A stretch of 64,000 bases of DNA from Bradyrhizobium sp. 186 (lineage in GTDB: Bacteria; Pseudomonadota; Alphaproteobacteria; Rhizobiales; Xanthobacteraceae), in contig NZ_CP082164.1 in NCBI RefSeq assembly GCF_023101685.1, positions 9,455,001-9,519,000 on the forward strand, written 5' to 3'. Position numbers and translations under genes: made by a program. Below the pieces are notes generated by a model. It did not search any database. It saw only the letters and a list, made by a program, of their open reading frames with translations, and had not been told where the DNA came from. Below, in pieces: positions 58,854 through 64,000 of the stretch (the first letter of the stretch is position 1; the number at the start of each line of letters is the position of its first letter).

Positions 58854-58893
58854 ACGTGGTTAACATTCTAACGACGTGGTTAACATTCTAACG
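58854..58893. repeat. 20-bp perfect tandem duplication
   Basis: ACGTGGTTAACATTCTAACG occurs twice with no gap, between dodecin and the cyclase gene. Each unit holds GTTAAC, a palindrome. Confidence 0.9.
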
Positions 58894-59015
58894 ATGATCC
58901 GTCGAAGATCGAGGACGGCCTCCGGCCGAATACGGAGTTCGCACAATCAGCGCGGATGTTGCAAGAGGGCGTTAAGGCCAAAGTGAGAGGTTTGCGCCGA
59001 AATGGAGCAAGCCTG

Positions 59016-60920
59016 ATGACCACGGGCCGCGAACTCGGAAAGACGCGCCTCCCGCTCTGGGCGGCGGGTTTCGTCATGCTGACTTGCTTCGCCATCCTGG
59101 GCTTGAGCGGCTGGCGCGAATGGGAAACGCGCAATACCGAACTCAGAAACGCCGAGATCGATGTAGCCAATCTCGCACATTCGCTGGTCCAGCATGCGGA
59201 CGACACGTTCGAGCTCGTCGATACGATTCTCGTCGGGCTGGTCCATCGGCTCGAGCTCGATGGAACGGGTCCGGACACGATCGCAAAGCTCCAGACCTAT
59301 CTGCCGACCCGCAAATCATCGGATCGCATCCGCGGCATCTTCGTCTATGACGCGACCGGCCGATGGCTTGCCGCGACCGAGCACGTCGACTTCTCCAAGC
59401 TCAACAACAGCGACCGCGAATATTTCCAGCGCCATCGCGACTCGCCGGATCGCGGCACGCTGATCGGACGGCCCGTCAAGAGCCGCGCCGGCGGCCAGTG
59501 GATCATCACCGCATCCCGCCGGATCAACCATCCCGACGGCAGCTTCGCCGGCGTTGCCCTGCTGACGATTGACGTCGGCTATTTCGTCAAGTTCTACGAG
59601 CGCTTCGATTTCGGGCCGAACGGCTCGGCGTCGCTGCTGAACAATGACGGCATCATGCTGGCGCGCAGCCGCGACGAGAGCGGCGCCTTCGTCGGACGCG
59701 ACCTGTCCAATGCGCCGTTGTTCAGGGAATGGAAAAGCCGGCCGGCTGCGGCCGTCTACTATTTCAAATCGCCGCTCGATAGCATACAGCGGTTGAGCTA
59801 CTACCAGCGCAGCAGCCGCTATCCCCTGATGGTGCTCGCAAGCAAGTCGCAGGATGACGTACTGGCCCCCTGGCGACGTGCGGCGGCCGTGCGCGTGACC
59901 GTCGTCCTCGGCCTCGTCCTGCTGATCGCGGTGATCGGCTTCTACCTGGTCCGCCAGCTCTCGCAGCGGCAGCGCATGGCGCACGCCCTGGCCGCCACGG
60001 AAGCTCATTTCCGCCTGTTGGCCGAGCAATCCAGCGACATGGTGACCCGGATCGGGCTGGATAACCGGCTGCTCTACGCCTCTCCATCATGCGTGCGCAT
60101 CATCGGCTGGTCTCCCGACGAACTGCTGGGCACGTCAGCCGTGGCCGGCATTCACGCGGAGGACATGGAGCGAGTCGAGCAGGCGATTGCCGCGCTGAAG
60201 AATGGCGAGGCCGAGGAGGCGAGGTTCGTCTATCGTCAGCTCCATCGCGAGAAAGGTGAGATCTGGGCCGAGGCGGCCATGCACGTGACGCGGGCCTCCG
60301 ACAGCGGCGAGATCGACGGCGTCGTCGCAGTCGTGCGCGACATGACCGAGCAGAAGGACCTTCAGGACAAGCTCACTTCGCTCGCAACGACCGACGGCCT
60401 GACCGGGCTCGCCAACCGACGGGAATTCGACGAGCGCCTCGATGACGAATGGGCGCGCGCTCGGCGCGATGGCACGCAGCTTTCGCTCCTGCTGATCGAC
60501 GTCGATCATTTCAAGAAGTTCAACGACCATTACGGACATTTGGCGGGCGACGGGTGCTTGCGCGCGCTGGGCCGTATCCTGTCCGCCCATGCGAAGCGCC
60601 CCGCCGACCTCGCGGCACGCTACGGCGGCGAGGAATTTGCAGTGCTGTTGCCGAACACCGGTGCGGATGGCTGCGCCGAGATCGGCGAAGCGGTTCGCGG
60701 CGCTTTGCGCGACCTCGCCATGCTGCATGGTCAGAATCCTCCCTCCCGCCTCGTCACGGTGAGCGTGGGCGCTGCGACGGGGCTTCCGTCCCAGACCGCG
60801 ACGGACTGCAGCGCGCTGGTTGCAGCCGCCGACCGTGCGCTCTATGCCGCCAAGGACAGCGGCCGCGACCGGCTGGTGATGTCGGGACAGGTCGTACCGT
60901 GGCCGGCCAAGAGCGCGTGA
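59016..60920 (+). CDS. Membrane diguanylate cyclase with dCACHE, PAS and GGDEF domains
   Basis: A 634-residue sensor that makes cyclic di-GMP. Two transmembrane segments (about residues 14-34 and 290-310) flank a periplasmic dCACHE-type sensor. A PAS domain covers about 330-450. The GGDEF domain has the active site GGEEF at 537-541 and an allosteric I-site RPAD at 528-531, so it should be feedback inhibited. The start at 59016 has GGAG 8 bases upstream; an ATG 20 codons earlier is possible. It is alone on its transcript. Confidence 0.93.
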   Translation: MTTGRELGKTRLPLWAAGFVMLTCFAILGLSGWREWETRNTELRNAEIDVANLAHSLVQHADDTFELVDTILVGLVHRLELDGTGPDTIAKLQTYLPTRKSSDRIRGIFVYDATGRWLAATEHVDFSKLNNSDREYFQRHRDSPDRGTLIGRPVKSRAGGQWIITASRRINHPDGSFAGVALLTIDVGYFVKFYERFDFGPNGSASLLNNDGIMLARSRDESGAFVGRDLSNAPLFREWKSRPAAAVYYFKSPLDSIQRLSYYQRSSRYPLMVLASKSQDDVLAPWRRAAAVRVTVVLGLVLLIAVIGFYLVRQLSQRQRMAHALAATEAHFRLLAEQSSDMVTRIGLDNRLLYASPSCVRIIGWSPDELLGTSAVAGIHAEDMERVEQAIAALKNGEAEEARFVYRQLHREKGEIWAEAAMHVTRASDSGEIDGVVAVVRDMTEQKDLQDKLTSLATTDGLTGLANRREFDERLDDEWARARRDGTQLSLLLIDVDHFKKFNDHYGHLAGDGCLRALGRILSAHAKRPADLAARYGGEEFAVLLPNTGADGCAEIGEAVRGALRDLAMLHGQNPPSRLVTVSVGAATGLPSQTATDCSALVAAADRALYAAKDSGRDRLVMSGQVVPWPAKSA

Positions 60921-61107
60921 CGAGGTCGCCGGACTACCGGGCGTAGCGAACGCCGCCGTTCCCTGCGCAGCCGCGGGCGGACGTTGGAGAACTCGCCTTC
61001 AAACGTTGCCGCGGGCGACCATACCAGCATCGCAGCGTTCGGCCGTTGCGCCCGGATTTGGCGCGCGGGTTTGGCGCCCCGATTTGTCGCCTGCGTTCCG
61101 GTGGGAT

Positions 61108-61893
61108 ATGACCGTGATCACGGCCGGATGTTTCGGCCAGGCCGAGAGTGCTGCTGTGCCTAACGGGATCAAGCTTGTCCTCTTCGACATGGACAATGTC
61201 CTCTGCGAATACGACAGGGGAAAGCGTGTCGCATTTCTTGCCGGGCTTGCCGGGGCCACCAGCGAGTCCGTCCACGCGGCAATATGGGCGACCGGATTCG
61301 AATTTCTCGGCGACTCCGGCGCGATCGATTCCGCAGACTATCTGCGGGGCTTTGGCGAACGCATCGGCTATCCCCTGTCGCTCGATGAGTGGGTGGAGGC
61401 ACGCCGCCGTTCGATGAAGGCCGATCGCGCGATGCTGGAGATTGCCGGGCATCTCCGCGAAACCGTCGATATTGCCGTCCTGACCAACAACACCACGCTA
61501 GTCGCCGATCATATCGACACGCTGCTGCCGGAATTGCGTCCGCTGTTCGGTTCCAGGATCTACACCTCGGCCCGGTTCAAGGCGGCCAAGCCGGACCCAC
61601 GCTGCTATCGCCTCTGCCTGTCGGAGCTACAGGCGACGCCGCAGACCGTCCTGTTCGTCGACGACCTCGCGGAAAATATCGCCGGCGCGCGGGAGGCGGG
61701 CCTCTTCGCACATCACCACACGTCGGTGGAGGCTTTCAGGCAGGCTCTTTCGGAACACAGCCTGATGAACGCGCGTGCCGCCTCGCTCGGCTTTGAGGCG
61801 AGATGGCACGCCGCGGCTCGTCGCAGACGATCGGCTTCGGTTCGACCGCGAGCGCACGCGCGATCACGATGCGCAGGCTGGCGGGCCGACTAG
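61108..61893 (+). CDS. HAD family hydrolase
   Basis: A 261-residue phosphatase-like protein. HAD motif I is LVLFDMDNVL (near residue 24), motif II VLTNNTT, motif III KAAKPDP and motif IV VLFVDDLAENI. The core ends near residue 225. The last ~35 residues (RWHAAARRRRSASVRPRAHARS) are Arg-rich and not family-like; they come from sequence that on the other strand resembles part of an ABC ATPase. The ATG at 61108 or a GTG at 61156 may be the start. The stop overlaps the beta-lactamase stop (CTAG). Confidence 0.82.
   Translation: MTVITAGCFGQAESAAVPNGIKLVLFDMDNVLCEYDRGKRVAFLAGLAGATSESVHAAIWATGFEFLGDSGAIDSADYLRGFGERIGYPLSLDEWVEARRRSMKADRAMLEIAGHLRETVDIAVLTNNTTLVADHIDTLLPELRPLFGSRIYTSARFKAAKPDPRCYRLCLSELQATPQTVLFVDDLAENIAGAREAGLFAHHHTSVEAFRQALSEHSLMNARAASLGFEARWHAAARRRRSASVRPRAHARSRCAGWRAD
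61795..61888 (-). pseudogene. Remnant of a peptide ABC transporter ATPase (Walker B region)
   Basis: On the minus strand this reads LRIVIARALAVEPKPIVCDEP, the segment after the LSGGQ signature plus Walker B of Opp/Dpp-type ATPases. It has no upstream or downstream ATPase sequence in frame and directly follows the beta-lactamase stop. It overlaps the tail of the HAD gene. Confidence 0.6.
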
Positions 61894-62789
61894 CCGGCCT
61901 GTCCAACGACGGCCTCTGCGACCATACGCGCCACTTTCGCGATCGTCGCATTGCGTTCTTCGGCAGGAGCCTGCGAGCCTGTCAAATAGGCCGTGATCAG
62001 AACGGGTTTGCGGCCCGGCGGCCAGAAGACAGCGACATCGTTGGTCGTGCCGCGGTCTCCGGCGCCGGTTTTGTCGGCGACCCGCCAGTCGCGAGGCACC
62101 CCGGCGCGAAGACGGGTATCTCCGGTCTTGTTGGCCACCATCCAGTCTGTCAGTTTTTGTCGCGCGTTCGCCGACAATGCGTCGCCGAGGAGCAGGCGGC
62201 GCAAATTCTGCAGCATGGCGGCGGGACTGGTTGTGTCACGGGGGTCTTCCGGCAGCGCTTCGTTCAGCTCGACTTCCCACCGATCCAGACGGCTCAAGTC
62301 GTCGCCGAGCGAGCGGACGAAACTTGTGAGCCCCACCGGACCGCCGATCTGACGCAACAGGAGATTGCCGGCCGTATTGTCGCTCTGCGTCAGCGCGGCC
62401 TCGCAGAGTTCGGCGAGCGTCATTCCGCCGGCTATCCGGTCCTTCGTCACCGGCGAATAGGGCACGATGTCCTTCGCCTCGAACTGGATCTGCTGTTCGA
62501 GCCGCAATTCCCCGCCGTCGACGCGCTTCAGAACGGCCGCCGAGGCAAGGCACTTGAACGTGCTGCACATCGGGAACCGTTCGCCGGCGCGCAGGCCCAC
62601 CTCAAGTCCGGACTCGGTGTCGAGGACCGCGACGCCCAGACGACCGAGACTTTCGCGCTCAATGAGAGCGAGTTTCCGCTCGAGCCGCAGCTTTCGCTCC
62701 TCCGTCGCCTTCGCCCCACCGGGCTGCGGCAAGACCGCAAAGGTCGCAGCGCCCAAGATTGCAGATCCAAATCGCCGTCTCGTCAGCAT
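61890..62789 (-). CDS. Class A beta-lactamase, Tat-exported
   Basis: A 299-residue serine beta-lactamase. The N-terminus MLTRRRFGSAILGAATFAV is a Tat signal. Catalytic motifs: CSTFK (Ser70-xx-Lys73), SDN (TQSDNTAGN), the Glu166-containing EVELNE, and KTG (VADKTGAGDRG). It hydrolyses penicillins or cephalosporins in the periplasm. The start at 62789 has GGAGG 6 bases upstream. It diverges from an AmpR-like regulator, a standard inducible pair. The specific spectrum is not predictable from sequence. Confidence 0.95.
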   Translation of the reverse strand: MLTRRRFGSAILGAATFAVLPQPGGAKATEERKLRLERKLALIERESLGRLGVAVLDTESGLEVGLRAGERFPMCSTFKCLASAAVLKRVDGGELRLEQQIQFEAKDIVPYSPVTKDRIAGGMTLAELCEAALTQSDNTAGNLLLRQIGGPVGLTSFVRSLGDDLSRLDRWEVELNEALPEDPRDTTSPAAMLQNLRRLLLGDALSANARQKLTDWMVANKTGDTRLRAGVPRDWRVADKTGAGDRGTTNDVAVFWPPGRKPVLITAYLTGSQAPAEERNATIAKVARMVAEAVVGQAG

Positions 62790-62880
62790 GTTCATCCTCC
62801 AGTGCCGGCGCGAACCTGCCGAACGTCGTGACTGCACACAAATGATCATTTATAGGTCGAGCCATGAATAAAACTTGGTC
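62790..62880. promoter_or_regulatory. bla-ampR intergenic control region
   Basis: A 91-base gap between divergent bla and the LysR gene. It contains TGATCATTTAT near 62843-62853 and an inverted pair TTTAT...ATAAA (14 bases between), which fit LysR-type T-N11-A binding. The exact operator cannot be set by eye. Confidence 0.5.
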
Positions 62881-63828
62881 ATGGTCTCCGTGCGCAACCA
62901 TCTTCCGTTGAACGCCCTGCGTGCCTTTGAGGCTTCGGCCAGGCATTTGAGCTTTACCAAAGCGGGTCTTGAGCTCCGGGTGACGCAGACCGCGATCAGT
63001 CACCAGGTCAAGCAGCTCGAGGAGATGTTGGGCTCAAGTCTCTTCAGGCGCCTGCCGCGCGGACTCGCGCTGACCGACGAAGGGTTGGCGCTCTTCCCCG
63101 TGCTGAGCGATGCATTCAGCCGCATCAGCGGAGCGATCGACCGGATCGAAGCGAAGGGAATACGCGAGGTCGTGACGGTCGGCTGCGTCGGTACTTTCGC
63201 AACCGGTTGGCTCTTGCAGCGCCTCGATAGCTTCCGCAATTCGCACCCCTATATCGACCTGCGTCTGCTCACGAACAACAACCGCGTCGACATGGCCGGC
63301 GATGGGCTCGATCTCGCACTTCGCTTTGGCGACGGCTCCTGGCACGGGACCGAGGCGATCCATCTCATGCCAGCGCCCCTCTCGCCCGTTTGCCACCCCG
63401 ACATCGCGGCCCGCCTGCGCCAGCCATCCGACCTCGCGCGCGAAAACCTTCTGCGATCTTATCGCGCCGAGGAATGGCCGTTGTGGTTTGCGGTGGCGGG
63501 CGCCCCCTGCCCGCTGATCCAGGGGCCGATCTTCGACAGCTCCATCGCGATGGCCGAGGCAGCCTCGCGCGGCGTGGGTGTCGGCCTTGTCCCGATCGCA
63601 ATGTTTCAGTCCGAGTTGGTGACCGGCCGGCTCGCCCGGCCGTTTTCGTCAGAGATCGCCGCCGGATCCTACTGGCTGACCTGGCTGAAATCGAAAGAGC
63701 GGACACCCGGCATGCGCGCCTTTCATGACTGGCTGGTCGATGCGGTGCGAACGGATGTGCCGGACCGTGAAACGCGTTCAGTCACGGAGCATCGCGACAA
63801 GCGTCTAAGACAGACGAAATGCGACTAG
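62881..63828 (+). CDS. AmpR-like LysR family regulator
   Basis: A 315-residue LysR-type regulator. The winged helix (HLPLNALRAFEASARHLSFTKAG, read in parts) is typical of AmpR/GcvA. The effector domain has ASRGVGVGLVPIAMFQSEL and GSYWLTW. AmpR proteins activate beta-lactamase when muropeptides accumulate. Divergent placement from bla supports this role. The start at 62881 fits the family; a TTG two codons earlier is less likely. The C-terminus is longer and Arg/Lys rich. Confidence 0.9.
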   Translation: MVSVRNHLPLNALRAFEASARHLSFTKAGLELRVTQTAISHQVKQLEEMLGSSLFRRLPRGLALTDEGLALFPVLSDAFSRISGAIDRIEAKGIREVVTVGCVGTFATGWLLQRLDSFRNSHPYIDLRLLTNNNRVDMAGDGLDLALRFGDGSWHGTEAIHLMPAPLSPVCHPDIAARLRQPSDLARENLLRSYRAEEWPLWFAVAGAPCPLIQGPIFDSSIAMAEAASRGVGVGLVPIAMFQSELVTGRLARPFSSEIAAGSYWLTWLKSKERTPGMRAFHDWLVDAVRTDVPDRETRSVTEHRDKRLRQTKCD

Positions 63829-63856
63829 GACGAACAGGGCGCCTGATCGCCGCGCC

Positions 63857-64000
63857 TCACGCGAGGTGACACGCCACAACGTGCCCGCCTGCGCCTTCCT
63901 TCAGCTCCGGCGCGCTCTCCGAACAGCGCGGCTGGGCGATCGGGCAGCGGGTGTGGAAATGGCAGCCTGATGGCGGCTTCATCGGGCTCGGCACGTCGCC
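63857..64000 (-). CDS. Peptide ABC transporter ATP-binding protein, C-terminus (partial)
   Basis: The frame runs in from the right edge and ends at a TGA at 63857-63859. It reads [20 protein letters not shown] and then [26 protein letters not shown]. This is the oligopeptide/dipeptide transporter C-terminal extension (oligo_HPY), found in DppD/DppF and OppD/OppF. The catalytic domain lies beyond the window. It ends 29 bases from the convergent AmpR-like gene. Confidence 0.88.
   Translation of the reverse strand, partial: GDVPSPMKPPSGCHFHTRCPIAQPRCSESAPELKEGAGGHVVACHLA

Overview
The window is high-GC alphaproteobacterial DNA and almost certainly chromosomal Bradyrhizobium or a very close relative. 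The evidence is the rhizobial 16S and tRNA-Ile/tRNA-Ala arrangement, a TlpA nearly identical in layout to the Bradyrhizobium japonicum protein, a SAM-II riboswitch before metX, EcfG-type (GGAAC-N16/17-CGTT) promoters and several families of intergenic palindromes. All identifications come from reading the sequence; no database search was run.

Layout. 1-3450: an rRNA operon on the minus strand (promoter near 3422-3451, 16S, tRNA-Ile, tRNA-Ala, start of 23S). 4004-8837: LysM/M23 peptidase, a stress-type promoter with an SPW-repeat membrane protein and a small gene, then a complete IS1634-like element (6896-8831) flanked by a 6-bp target duplication. 8911-16541: clpB, MOSC protein, secreted CHAP-like protein, alpha/beta hydrolase, and the metX-metW operon under a SAM-II riboswitch. 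16955-19875: chorismate mutase, hisC-type aminotransferase and prephenate dehydrogenase, which together form an aromatic amino acid unit. 19968-28398: porin-like protein, DUF2125 protein, gamma-glutamylcyclotransferase, a frameshifted patatin, plsC-like acyltransferase, YdcF protein and ftsE-ftsX.

28612-33159: zinc-ribbon membrane protein, CpdR-like receiver, and a DUF4175/TIGR02302 protein split into two overlapping genes. 33338-37178: accessory genes (carboxymuconolactone decarboxylase family, beta-hydroxyacid dehydrogenase, Cys-rich secreted protein, DUF1330, HxlR regulator, SRPBCC) lying between the DUF4175 genes and lysA. 37252-41331: lysA, lptM, argH, divergent tlpA and a YjfB-like protein. 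41466-44250: 3-hydroxybutyryl-CoA dehydrogenase and etfB-etfA. 44377-49413: cobalamin adenosyltransferase, HIG1-type protein, a BrkB-family protein whose 3' end overlaps a soluble hybrid histidine kinase, gluQRS and an AlkA-like glycosylase. 49507-54410: DUF2855, SnoaL-FAD monooxygenase fusion, NHL/amidating-lyase-like propeller, HNH endonuclease. 54426-58436: Tat-exported GH1 and secreted GH16 in one operon, and a frameshifted GT87 membrane protein. 58608-64000: dodecin with its own stress promoter, dCACHE-PAS-GGDEF cyclase, HAD hydrolase, a class A beta-lactamase divergent from an AmpR-like regulator, and the tail of a peptide ABC transporter ATPase.

The most notable signals are three intergenic EcfG-type promoters, the SAM-II riboswitch with its own terminator, two single-base frameshifts in otherwise intact genes, the split DUF4175 gene, the intact IS whose target duplication covers a stop codon, the bla-ampR module bordered by ABC-transporter sequence on both sides, and several repeated palindrome families. 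I did not find a CRISPR array, prophage or clear defence island, and I do not see a clearly novel multi-gene system.
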